From: Actinomadura flavalba DSM 45200
Lineage (GTDB): Bacteria; Actinomycetota; Actinomycetes; Streptosporangiales; Streptosporangiaceae
NCBI RefSeq assembly: GCF_000374305.1
Contig: NZ_KB894094.1
Coordinates: 124,001-188,000, forward strand
Length of the DNA: 64,000 nucleotides
Direction of reading: 5' to 3'
Shown: positions 42,067 through 50,270 of the stretch, piece after piece
How positions within the stretch are numbered: the stretch's first letter is position 1
Layout: every line of letters begins with the position of its first letter
Program-made: the position numbers and the translations under genes
Notes under the pieces: generated by a model
The model's database searches: none
Seen by the model: only the letters and a program-made list of their open reading frames with translations
What the model was told of the DNA's origin: nothing

Positions 42067-43442
42067 GCGGGGGGCCTCCCGTCGGGGATCGCGGCCAGGA
42101 CGACCGGCGCCAGCGCGCGCAGCCGCTCCAGCAGGCCGTCGGTGAGGGCGGGGGTGTCGGCGGGGGCGTCCACGACGAGGACGATCGCGTCGAACGCGCG
42201 GGACGCGTCGGCGCCGGGGGCGACGTTGTAGGCGTACCGGTCGCCGGGGCCGTCGGCCGGGTCGTCGTGGGAAAGGAAGGTCAGGCGGGTGCGGATGGCG
42301 TAGCCGGGGTCGTCGACGGCGAGCACCGGGGAGCGCGTCGTCGTGGAGTAGCGCACCCGGGCGTCGGGCAGCGCGTCGGCCAGCGCCTCGGCCAGCCGCA
42401 GCGGCGCGTACATCAGCTCCTCGCAGCCCAGCACGAGCACGCGCCGCGCCGCCGGGGGCAGCGCCGCCGCGAGCACCGCCGCCATCCGGGGCAGCTCCCG
42501 GTCGAGGCGGCGCCGGTCCTGCGGGGTGAAGCCGTGCCGGCCGCCGGACGGCAGCCCGTCCGGCCAGGCCAGGTCGACGCGGCCCGCGCCGTGGTCGGCG
42601 GACGGCACCGGCGGCTGCGGCAGCGCGGACAGCTCGGCGACGACGCGCTGCCCCGACGTCAGCACGCCCGGCGGCAGCTCGACGCGGCCCGTCGCCAGCG
42701 CCACGACGTCGATGTCGGCGCCCAGCTCGGCGGCCAGGTTCCGCATCCGGACGCGGTCGGCCTCCGACCGCACGTCCACGAGCGTCGCCACCACGTAGCG
42801 GGCGCGCGGATGGGTGGCGTGCAGGGCGCGGAGCGTGTTGCACGCCGTGGTGCCGGTGGACAGCTCGTCGTCGACGAGCACCAGCGGCACGTCCCGTGAC
42901 ACGGCGGCCGGGTCGGACGGCAGCAGCAGGTGCCCGGTCGCGTGGCTGTGCTCCTCCTCGAACGCCCCGTACGGGGTCAGGCCGGGCACCGGGCGCCGCG
43001 TCGAGTGCAGGTACCAGGCGCCGCCGAGCGCGTCCGCCACCGAGTGGCCGAGCGCGGTGGCCGTCTCGGCGTAGCCGACGACGACGGCGTCCACCGCGCC
43101 GCGCGGCTCGCGCATCCGGTCGCGCAGCGCGCGCACCGCGCCGTGCGTGCCGTGGACCGCGTTGCCCAGCAGCGGGCCGTGCCCGGCGCCGGGCAGCGCC
43201 GGGGCGCGGCCCCGCAGCCGCAGCCGCACCAGCTCCCCCAGCAGCAGCCCGGCGCCGTGCACCAGGCGCGGGTCGGTCGGGACGTGCTTGCCGAGCACGG
43301 TCGAGACGAGCAGGTGCGCGCGGCGCGGGTTGCGCCGCACCGCGAGCCCGACGAGCGCGCCCAGCCGCACGCCGCCCGGCGCGTCGCCGTCCACGACCCG
43401 GACGCCGAGCCGCGCCCCGACCCAGGCCGCGGGCGCGCTCAC
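42063..43442 (-). CDS. Phosphoribosyltransferase with C-terminal TRSP domain
   Basis: A 459-residue protein of the PRTase_2-TRSP type. VVVGYAETATALGHSVADAL and VPLVLVDDELSTGTTACNTL (PRPP loop Val-Asp-Asp-Glu-Leu-Ser-Thr-Gly) form the transferase. The C-terminal half has RRVLVLGCEELMYAPLRLAEAL and RVRYSTTTRSPVLAVDDPGYAIR, which contains the Thr-Arg-Ser-Pro of the TRSP domain. The N-terminus is also typical (GVRLGALVGLAVRRNPRRAHLLVSTVLGKH). GTG at 43442 overlaps the upstream stop. Part of the Ter-linked operon. Confidence 0.88.
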   Translation of the reverse strand: MSAPAAWVGARLGVRVVDGDAPGGVRLGALVGLAVRRNPRRAHLLVSTVLGKHVPTDPRLVHGAGLLLGELVRLRLRGRAPALPGAGHGPLLGNAVHGTHGAVRALRDRMREPRGAVDAVVVGYAETATALGHSVADALGGAWYLHSTRRPVPGLTPYGAFEEEHSHATGHLLLPSDPAAVSRDVPLVLVDDELSTGTTACNTLRALHATHPRARYVVATLVDVRSEADRVRMRNLAAELGADIDVVALATGRVELPPGVLTSGQRVVAELSALPQPPVPSADHGAGRVDLAWPDGLPSGGRHGFTPQDRRRLDRELPRMAAVLAAALPPAARRVLVLGCEELMYAPLRLAEALADALPDARVRYSTTTRSPVLAVDDPGYAIRTRLTFLSHDDPADGPGDRYAYNVAPGADASRAFDAIVLVVDAPADTPALTDGLLERLRALAPVVLAAIPDGRPPA

Positions 43443-44596
43443 CGCGCCCCCGCGGCTTCGAGCAGTTCCACGAACGTGACCCCTTCCGCCGCGACCCCGA
43501 ACACCCGCGCGCGGAGCATCAGCCGCTCCGCCCACGCGCGGTGGGGCTTGGCCTCGTTCATCTTGTTGGCGTAGGAGCTGGCCATCGCGCCGCCGCCCGC
43601 CACCCCGAGGATGTCGGCGGCGTCGCAGTACTCCTCGTGCGTGACGACCGAGAGCGCGTGGACGGCCGCGACGTGCGTCGGGTGGATGACCGTCTTGCCC
43701 GTCAGGCCGTTGGCCTTGTCCAGGTGGACCTCGCGGAGCAGGCCGTCCAGGTCCGAGCCGATGAGCCGCTGGCGCAGCGGCACCGCCCGCTGCGCCTGGA
43801 ACGGTGCCTCGCGGAGCTGCGGCTTGAAGATCCGCTCCCCCGCCGAGAAGTACTCCCAGACCGGGCCGGTCACGACGAAGCCGGTGCCGTCGGCGCGGCC
43901 CAGCACGTTGACGACGTCGGAGATCGCGCCCGCGACCGGGCCGATGTCGTAGATCGTCAGGTCCGGCGGGCGGCGCAGCCCGTAGGCGGCCGACAGGTCC
44001 GTGGCGCCGATCCGGACGGCGAGCACGTGCTCGCGGTGCTTGCCCAGCAGCGCCGCGACGTCGCGCAGCAGCGGCGCGCGCGTCTCGGCGTGCACGGCGT
44101 CGCGGCTCTCGATCACCGGCATCGCCAGCAGCCGCCGGCCGGTCCGCGCCCGCGTCTCGGCGAGGGCGTCCAGGAACGCTCCACCGGTCTCGGCGGTGAA
44201 CTTCGGCAGGACGAACCCGGTCAGCAGCCCGGCGGCGGCGCCGAGCCGGTCGACCAGGTCACCGATCTGGTGCGGCGCGCGGACCCGGACGAACAGCAGC
44301 GGCGCGGGCCCGCCCTCGGCGTGCAGGCGGGTGAGCTGCGTGACGGCGTTCCGCTCGGCGGCGGGCACGTCGGCGTCGGCGATGGAGTCCTCCAGGCACA
44401 CCACCAGGCTCCGCACGCCCCGCGCCGCCGCCTTGGCGACGTCCTCGGCCAGCCGCGGCCGGACCGCCGGGGTGTAGAGCGTGGCGCCGAGCGCGACGGC
44501 CAGGACGGCCGGGTCGTCGTGCCGGTCGAAGCCGCGGGGATGCCGGTAGAACAGGTGCTTACGCAGCGCCGTGTCAATCTGGTCAAAGTGCCGCAT
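43439..44596 (-). CDS. HpcH/HpaI (CitE-like) aldolase of the Ter module
   Basis: A 385-residue TIM-barrel lyase family member and first gene of the four-gene operon. Motifs: LYTPAVRPRLAEDVAKAAARGVRSLVVCLEDSIAD (metal-binding Glu-Asp), LLFVRVRAPHQIGDL, FVLPKFT, MPVIESRDAV and GKTVIHPTHVAAVHAL. Unlike housekeeping CitE it has a long C-terminal extension (SSYANKMNEAKPHRAWAERLMLRARVFG) typical of the Ter-associated branch. Probably cleaves or condenses a C-C bond in the sugar-derived product. ATG at 44596; a strong hairpin separates it from TerC upstream. Confidence 0.87.
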   Translation of the reverse strand: MRHFDQIDTALRKHLFYRHPRGFDRHDDPAVLAVALGATLYTPAVRPRLAEDVAKAAARGVRSLVVCLEDSIADADVPAAERNAVTQLTRLHAEGGPAPLLFVRVRAPHQIGDLVDRLGAAAGLLTGFVLPKFTAETGGAFLDALAETRARTGRRLLAMPVIESRDAVHAETRAPLLRDVAALLGKHREHVLAVRIGATDLSAAYGLRRPPDLTIYDIGPVAGAISDVVNVLGRADGTGFVVTGPVWEYFSAGERIFKPQLREAPFQAQRAVPLRQRLIGSDLDGLLREVHLDKANGLTGKTVIHPTHVAAVHALSVVTHEEYCDAADILGVAGGGAMASSYANKMNEAKPHRAWAERLMLRARVFGVAAEGVTFVELLEAAGAR

Positions 44597-44636
44597 GCAC
44601 GTACGATCCCCCCAAGAACCACCTTAACGCCTACAC

Positions 44637-44671
44637 ACCGATGGGCCCCGGCGGCACCGGGGCCCATCGGT
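44637..44671 (-). terminator. Hairpin terminator downstream of the TerC gene
   Basis: 15-bp perfect arms ACCGATGGGCCCCGG and CCGGGGCCCATCGGT with a 5-base loop, between the TerC stop and the aldolase start. It indicates separate transcription of the metabolic operon. Confidence 0.82.
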
Positions 44672-44682
44672 TCAGCGCGTCC

Positions 44683-45792
44683 TCACACCCCGGACGGGTG
44701 CAGTTCCACTTCGCCGGTCTCCTCGTCGCCCGAACGCCGGTTGCGGACAAGCGAGCTGACGAACGCCGCGATGATCAGGCCCGCGCCCAGCCCGCCGGTG
44801 ATCCACTCCGGCACGTGGCTGCCGATGCCGATGAGCATGCAGACCGACAGGGCGCCGATCGCCCAGTGGGCGCCGTGCTCCAGGTAGACGTACTCGTGCA
44901 GCGTGCCCTTGCGGACCAGGAACACCGTCAGCGAACGGATGTACATCGCGCCGACGCCCAGGCCGATCGCGATGATGATCGGGTCGCTGCTGATGGCGAA
45001 CGCGCCGATGACGCCGTCGAACGAGAACGACGCGTCCAGCACCTCCAGGTACAGGAACAGGAAGAACCCGGCCTTGCCCGTCGCCTTGGCCAGACCGGAC
45101 GGGCCGCCGCTGGTCAGGCCGCCGCCGCGCTTGCGGGGCGCGGCCTCCTCCGCGTCGTCGCCGAGGCCGCCGACCTCGGAGAACAGCTCGCCGAGCCCGT
45201 TCACCAGGATGTAGGTGATCAGGCCGAGGACGCCGGCCGTCATCACCGTGCCCGGCTCGTCCGCCCACAGGGAGGCCACGATCGCCAGCGCGCCCGCCGC
45301 GACGACCACCGCGAGCTGGTCGAGCCGGCCCAGCAGCGCCAGCGGCTTCTCCAGCCACGTCAGCCAGTGCTCGTCACGCTCGGCGAAGACCCAGTTCAGG
45401 AACAGCATCATCAGGAACATGCCGCCGAACGCCGCGATCGTCGGATACGCGCCGTCCATCAGGTCGTGGTAGCGCTCCTGGTCGTTCAGCGCCAGTTCCA
45501 GCGCCTCGATCGGGCCGACGCTCGCCGTGATCGCCACGATGACCAGCGGGAAGACCAGCCGCATGCCGAACACCGCGATCGCGATGCCGATCGTGAGGAA
45601 GATCTTCTGCCAGAACTCCGACATGCGGTCGAGGACCCTGGCGTTCACGACCGCGTTGTCGAACGACAGCGAGATCTCCAGGATGGACAGCACCGCGACC
45701 AGTGCGAGCGCCTCCCACGATCCGTAGACGAATCCGAGGATCAGTCCGAGGATCGTGATGGCGAAGGACCACCCGAAGGTGCGAAATATCAT
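44683..45792 (-). CDS. TerC-like integral membrane protein (DUF475)
   Basis: A 369-residue multipass protein: LSILEISLSFDNAVVNARVL and LYLEVLDASFSFDGVIGAFAIS are the two acidic metal-site helices shared by TerC and DUF475 proteins, with about 9 hydrophobic segments and a charged cytoplasmic loop (GDDAEEAAPRKRGGG). TerC-family proteins export or manage divalent metal (Mn or Ca) in ter stress systems. The ATG at 45792 lies 50 bp downstream of the second TerD, so the three are probably cotranscribed. Confidence 0.9.
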   Translation of the reverse strand: MIFRTFGWSFAITILGLILGFVYGSWEALALVAVLSILEISLSFDNAVVNARVLDRMSEFWQKIFLTIGIAIAVFGMRLVFPLVIVAITASVGPIEALELALNDQERYHDLMDGAYPTIAAFGGMFLMMLFLNWVFAERDEHWLTWLEKPLALLGRLDQLAVVVAAGALAIVASLWADEPGTVMTAGVLGLITYILVNGLGELFSEVGGLGDDAEEAAPRKRGGGLTSGGPSGLAKATGKAGFFLFLYLEVLDASFSFDGVIGAFAISSDPIIIAIGLGVGAMYIRSLTVFLVRKGTLHEYVYLEHGAHWAIGALSVCMLIGIGSHVPEWITGGLGAGLIIAAFVSSLVRNRRSGDEETGEVELHPSGV

Positions 45793-45841
45793 GCGCCTGT
45801 TTCTGCTTCAGAGGGGGAGCGGGCGGGGTGAGTGAGAGCGG

Positions 45842-46420
45842 TCAGCCGACGTTGACGCCGAAGTCCATGGCGATCCCGGCGAGGCCGGAGGCGTAGCCCT
45901 GGCCGACGGCGCGGAACTTCCACTCGCCGCCGTGCCGGTACAGCTCGCCGAACACCATGGCCGTCTCGGTCGAGGCGTCCTCCGACAGGTCGAACCTGGC
46001 CAGTTCGTTGCCGTCGGCGCGGTTGACGATCCGGATGAACGCGTTGCGGACCTGGCCGAAGCTCTGGCCGCGGTTGTCGGCGTCGTAGATCGACACCGGG
46101 AACACGACGCGCTCGCACTGGGCGGGCACCTCGGTGAGCGTGACGTTGATGGACTCGTCGTCGCCCTCGCCCTCACCGGTCAGGTTGTCGCCGGTGTGCT
46201 CGACCGAGCCGTCGGGGCTCTTGAGGTTGTTGAAGAAGACGAAGTGCTGGTCGGAGATGACCTTGCCGGTTCCGTCCAGCAGCAGCGCCGAGGCGTCCAG
46301 GTCGAAGTCGGCGCCGGTCGTCGCCCGGACGTCCCAGCCGAGCCCGACCGAGACCGCGGTCAGGTTCGGCGCGGCCTTGGTGAGCGAGACGTTGCCGCCT
46401 TTGGCGAGCGATACTCCCAT
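45842..46420 (-). CDS. terD: TerD-family stress protein (second copy)
   Basis: A 192-residue TerD domain: [38 protein letters not shown] (calcium-binding Asp cluster), [53 protein letters not shown] and [41 protein letters not shown] end. It is close to its neighbour at 46452 over the whole length, an obvious tandem duplicate. TerD proteins bind calcium and are linked to tellurite and phage/colicin resistance. Confidence 0.93.
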   Translation of the reverse strand: MGVSLAKGGNVSLTKAAPNLTAVSVGLGWDVRATTGADFDLDASALLLDGTGKVISDQHFVFFNNLKSPDGSVEHTGDNLTGEGEGDDESINVTLTEVPAQCERVVFPVSIYDADNRGQSFGQVRNAFIRIVNRADGNELARFDLSEDASTETAMVFGELYRHGGEWKFRAVGQGYASGLAGIAMDFGVNVG

Positions 46421-46451
46421 TCGGCTTCTCCTGTCGCTTCTCGTGGTGGTT

Positions 46452-47027
46452 CTAGAGGTTGACGCCGAAGTCGCTCGCGATTCCGGCCAGACCCGAGGCG
46501 TACCCCTGGCCGACCGCGCGGAACTTCCACTCGTCGCCGTTGCGGTACAGCTCGCCGAAGACCATGGCGGTCTCGGTGGAGGCGTCCTCGGAGAGGTCGT
46601 AGCGGGCCAGCTCGGAGCCGTCGCCCTGGTTCACGACGCGGATGAACGCGTTGCGGACCTGGCCGAAGTTCTGGCTGCGGGCGTCGGCGTCGTAGACCGA
46701 GACGGCGAAGGCGACCCGCTCGGCGGTGTCCGGCAGGGCGCTGAAGTTCACCTTGATCTGCTCGTCGTCGCCGTCGCCCGCGCCGGTGGTGTTGTCGCCG
46801 GTGTGCTCGACGCCGCCGTCCGGGGTGCGCAGGTTGTTGAAGAACACGAAGTGCTGGTCGGTGACGATCTTGCCGGTGGCGTCGAGGACGAGCGCGGAGG
46901 CGTCGAGGTCGAAGTCGGTACCGGTGGTGGTGCGCAGGTCCCAGCCGAGGCCGACGGTGACCGCGGTCAGCCCGGGAGCCTGCTTGGTGAGAGAGACGTT
47001 ACCGCCCTTGGTCAGACTGACGCCCAC
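46452..47027 (-). CDS. terD: TerD-family stress protein (first copy)
   Basis: A 191-residue TerD paralog of the next gene: [84 protein letters not shown] at 47027 is chosen because GGAGG lies 5 bases upstream and it gives the standard [10 protein letters not shown]-terminus; an ATG four codons earlier overlaps that ribosome site. First gene of the leftward TerD-TerD-TerC unit. Confidence 0.93.
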   Translation of the reverse strand: MGVSLTKGGNVSLTKQAPGLTAVTVGLGWDLRTTTGTDFDLDASALVLDATGKIVTDQHFVFFNNLRTPDGGVEHTGDNTTGAGDGDDEQIKVNFSALPDTAERVAFAVSVYDADARSQNFGQVRNAFIRVVNQGDGSELARYDLSEDASTETAMVFGELYRNGDEWKFRAVGQGYASGLAGIASDFGVNL

Positions 47028-47232
47028 TGGAGCCTCCATGATCGCATGCGAACGCGGACGCCGGTCGGCGCCCGCCAGTACCGACGTAGGGGCGATGCTA
47101 TCCGTTCCCGATCCGGCGCCCTTTCGCGTGCGCGGAACCGAAAGGTCGCCGTGACGCTGGAAAACACCCCCCGGACGGTGCCGGTACCGTCCCCCCTGCG
47201 CGAGACTGAGGGAGCGGACGAAGGGAGAAGGC

Positions 47233-48483
47233 GTGCGGGGACCGGGCGACCAGCGGCGACGCGGCCGGAGCGGGCCCGCCGACGCGGCGGCGGCGGGCGA
47301 GGCGGCCAGGGAGGCGGCGGCGACCGCCTTCTACGACATGGACCAGGCCGAGAAGTACCTGACCGGCCGTCTCACGGTCTTCGAGGATCTGGACGCCGCG
47401 GCCGCCGCGCCCGCCCGGCGCGACCTGAACCGGCTCGTCGAGACGGCGACGGCGGCGGCCGTCGCCTACATCGCGATCGTGGACGCGCACCCGTTCGACG
47501 GCCGGCCCCGCTCCCCCGCCGAGTACGACGCGGTCGCGCGGGCGTTCGCCGCCGTCACCGACCGGCTCACGAAGGTCACCGGCGACCTCAACGGGTTCGC
47601 CGAGCGGCTGGCGCCGCAGATGGCGCGGCTGGAGTCCGCGCTGGACCGGCTGCCGCCCAAGCTGACGGCCGCGCGCGACGCCGTCGCGGCGGCGGCGTCG
47701 GCGGTGCAGGCCGCGCAGGCGGCCGGGCTGGACGCCGCCGAGCCCGTCGCCGAGCTCGACCGCGCCCGCGCCGACCTGGCCCGGCTCAGCTCCGAGGGCC
47801 TGGGCGGCCTCGGCCTGAACGGCGCGATGGACCTGGCCGACGAGGTCGCCCGCGTCGCGTCGGCGGCGCGGGAGGCGGCCGAGGAACTGCCGAAGGAGGC
47901 CGAGCGGACGCGGCAGGCGCTGGCCTCGGTGCGGACCCGCGCCGACGTCGTCGCCGGACGCCTCGACCCCGTCCGCGAGGCCATGCGGACGCTCGTGCGC
48001 GGCTACTCCCAGGCGTGCTGGCAGGACCTGCGCGGCGCCGCCGAGTCGATCGAGGCCGGGGTCGGGCGGGCGCGCGAACGGCTGGACGAGGCGAACGCGC
48101 AGGTGCGGCGGGCCGAGTGGCGGCAGGCCCGGCTCTCGGTCACCGCCGCCCGCACCGAGCTGAACGCCGCCGACCGCCGCGCCGGGCAGGTGACGGGCCG
48201 GGTGGCCGAGCTGGCCGAGGTGAAGGCGGACCCGGAGGCGGCGGTGGAGCCCGTCCGGTTCGCCGTCCGCGACGCGCAGCGCCTCGCGACGGCGCAGCCG
48301 GGCGGCGCCGCCCCGCACCATGCCCGTGATCTGGACGCCCTGGTGGAGCGCATCGAACGGGCGCCCCGCATCCTCGTCGGCCCCAATCCCGACTACTGGC
48401 GCTATCTCCTCGAACTCGCCGCGATCCGCACCGAGGCGGGCGACGTCGTCACCCGCATCCGGGCGGAACGCGCGCAGGAGTGA
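47233..48483 (+). CDS. Long helical (coiled-coil) protein divergent from terD
   Basis: A 416-residue Ala/Arg/Glu-rich protein that is nearly all predicted helix, with heptad-like runs (REAAEELPKEAERTRQALASVRTRADVVAGRL, EAGVGRARERLDEANAQVRRAEWRQARLSVTAARTELNAADRR). No signal peptide or enzyme motif is visible. The most ordered part is the end (RILVGPNPDYWRYLLELAAIRTEAGDVVTRIRAER). Divergent from the terD genes with 205 bp between, a place where ter loci of actinomycetes commonly carry an uncharacterised helical protein. GTG at 47233 follows GAAGGGAGAAGGC. Confidence 0.72.
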   Translation: MRGPGDQRRRGRSGPADAAAAGEAAREAAATAFYDMDQAEKYLTGRLTVFEDLDAAAAAPARRDLNRLVETATAAAVAYIAIVDAHPFDGRPRSPAEYDAVARAFAAVTDRLTKVTGDLNGFAERLAPQMARLESALDRLPPKLTAARDAVAAAASAVQAAQAAGLDAAEPVAELDRARADLARLSSEGLGGLGLNGAMDLADEVARVASAAREAAEELPKEAERTRQALASVRTRADVVAGRLDPVREAMRTLVRGYSQACWQDLRGAAESIEAGVGRARERLDEANAQVRRAEWRQARLSVTAARTELNAADRRAGQVTGRVAELAEVKADPEAAVEPVRFAVRDAQRLATAQPGGAAPHHARDLDALVERIERAPRILVGPNPDYWRYLLELAAIRTEAGDVVTRIRAERAQE

Positions 48484-48489
48484 ACCCGC

Positions 48490-48939
48490 TCACCTGCGGT
48501 CGTCGTGGAGGCCGATGGTGAGGTTGCGGGCGGCCATCGGGGGGCCGCCGGGCTGGTACTCGGGCGTCGGCGGGTGCTGGGGGTAGAGCGGCTGGGACTG
48601 CGCTGCGGCCGGGGGCTGGGCGGTGGCGTGCGCGGGCTCGGCCCAGACGGCGGTGCCGTAGGCGCAGACCTCCGCTCCGGCGCCGGTGGTGACCGTCTCG
48701 AAGCGCATGCCGACGACCGCGTTGGCGCCCTTGCGGTGGGCGTCCTCGGCGAGCCGTTCGACGGCGGCGCGGCGGGTGCCGGCCAGGCCCGCGCCCGGCC
48801 GCTCCCCCGTCACGGAGAAGGTGCCGCTCGCGGCGCCCTGCGGGTTCTGCTGCGCGCCGTGCGCGGCGGTGCCGAGCACGTCGCCGAGCACGTTGCGGAT
48901 GGCGTAACCGGCGAGCCCGTCGGTCGTGACGATCAACAT
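48490..48939 (-). CDS. YbjQ-family (DUF74) protein with Pro-rich tail
   Basis: A 149-residue protein started at ATG 48939 (MLIVTTDGLAGY). Residues 1-~105 are the YbjQ/UPF0145 fold: LAEDAHRKGANAVVGMRFETV and VCAYGTAVWAE, preceded by an insertion-prone loop (HGAQQNPQGAASGTF). Residues ~105-149 are an added Pro/Gln-rich tail ending in LTIGLHDDRR. YbjQ proteins are pentameric and often called heavy-metal-binding, though biochemical support is thin. Adjacent to the ter locus, convergent with the helical protein. Confidence 0.82.
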   Translation of the reverse strand: MLIVTTDGLAGYAIRNVLGDVLGTAAHGAQQNPQGAASGTFSVTGERPGAGLAGTRRAAVERLAEDAHRKGANAVVGMRFETVTTGAGAEVCAYGTAVWAEPAHATAQPPAAAQSQPLYPQHPPTPEYQPGGPPMAARNLTIGLHDDRR

Positions 48940-49018
48940 GACCGCCACGGTAATCGACCGGTCGGACACTTAGCCATCCATACGGACGTTCCGGGCGCCC
49001 GCCGTCCTCTTCCGGTCT

Positions 49019-49048
49019 CGCCTCCCGCCGGCGGACCGGCGGGAGGCG
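49019..49048. terminator. Hairpin terminator after the sigma-factor gene
   Basis: 13-bp arms CGCCTCCCGCCGG and CCGGCGGGAGGCG around CGGA, 9 bp beyond the sigma-factor stop. Confidence 0.82.
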
Positions 49049-49056
49049 AGGCCCGC

Positions 49057-50211
49057 TCAGTCCAGGTACTCCCGCAGGATCTGGGCGCGGGACGGATGAC
49101 GGAGTTTGGCCAGCGTCTTCGACTCGATCTGCCGGATGCGCTCCCGGGTCACCCCGAACTCGCGGCCGACCTCCTCCAGCGTGCGCGGATGACCGTCGGC
49201 CAGGCCGAAGCGCAACTGGATGATGCGCTGCTCGCGCTCGGACAGCGTCCGCAGGATGCCGCCGAGCTGGTCCTGGAGCAGGATGAACGCCGCCGCCTCG
49301 ATCGGGACGACCGCGTCGGAGTCCTCGATGAAGTCGCCGAGATCGGAGTCCTCCTCGCCGATCGGCGACTGCAACGACACCGGCTCCTGCGCGATGCGCT
49401 GGATCTCCACCACGCGGACGGGCGTCAGGCCCATCTCCGCGCCGATCTCCTCGGGCACCGGCTCGCGCCCGAGATCCTGGTGGAGCTGGCGCTGCACGCG
49501 CACCAGCTTGTTGATCGTCTCGACCATGTGCACGGGGATGCGGATGGTCCGGGCCTGGTCGGCGATCGCCCGCGTGATCGCCTGCCTGATCCACCAGGTC
49601 GCGTAGGTCGAGAACTTGAACCCCTTCGTGTAGTCGAATTTCTCGACCGCGCGGATGAGTCCTAGGTTTCCCTCCTGAATCAGGTCGAGGAACAGCATTC
49701 CCCGGCCCACGTAGCGTTTCGCGATCGAGACCACCAGGCGCAGGTTGGCCTCGATCAGACGTTGTTTCGCCCGGATACCGTCCCGGGCGAGCAGTTCGAG
49801 GTCGAGCCGCCGCGCGCGGGAGAGGACGGCGGCGTGCGCCAGCTTCTCCTCAGCGAACAGACCCGCCTCGATCGACTTGGCTAGTTCGACTTCATCTTCT
49901 GCCGTGAGCAGCGGTACGCGACCGATCTCCCGCAGGTAGATGCGGACCAGGTCGCTCGTCGGCGCCCGCTTGCCGAGGTCGCCCTCGGCTGCTCGCGGGT
50001 CCTCGGTCTCCTGGGGAGACTCAAGGACCTCCACCCCCTGTTCGGCGAGCATCCGGACGACGCGTTCCAGTGAGTCGTCCGGCAAGTCGGAACGATCGAG
50101 TGCGGCAGCGACGTCATCGACGGTCACACCGCCGCGCTCTCTGCCACGTGCGACAAGGTCCGCCACCTGGTCAACCGATGGCGCCTCGCTTGGCAGCACC
50201 GAAGGGCCCAC
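49057..50211 (-). CDS. Principal-type sigma-70 factor (RpoD/HrdB-like)
   Basis: A 384-residue group 1/2 sigma factor. Region 1.2: [31 protein letters not shown]. Region 2: [65 protein letters not shown], the -10-binding core. Region 3: [16 protein letters not shown]. Region 4: [30 protein letters not shown] short region 1.1-like segment (residues ~10-80) is present, so it is much shorter than HrdB of Streptomyces. It starts 59 bp after dnaG, the ancient dnaG-rpoD order, supporting a housekeeping or near-housekeeping role. Whether it is the essential sigma cannot be decided here. GTG start at 50211. Confidence 0.88.
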   Translation of the reverse strand: MGPSVLPSEAPSVDQVADLVARGRERGGVTVDDVAAALDRSDLPDDSLERVVRMLAEQGVEVLESPQETEDPRAAEGDLGKRAPTSDLVRIYLREIGRVPLLTAEDEVELAKSIEAGLFAEEKLAHAAVLSRARRLDLELLARDGIRAKQRLIEANLRLVVSIAKRYVGRGMLFLDLIQEGNLGLIRAVEKFDYTKGFKFSTYATWWIRQAITRAIADQARTIRIPVHMVETINKLVRVQRQLHQDLGREPVPEEIGAEMGLTPVRVVEIQRIAQEPVSLQSPIGEEDSDLGDFIEDSDAVVPIEAAAFILLQDQLGGILRTLSEREQRIIQLRFGLADGHPRTLEEVGREFGVTRERIRQIESKTLAKLRHPSRAQILREYLD

Positions 50212-50270
50212 CCTGACAGTCTGCGCGATGAAGGGCCTAGATCACAGGACCCATTTCACCGTCACTTTCC

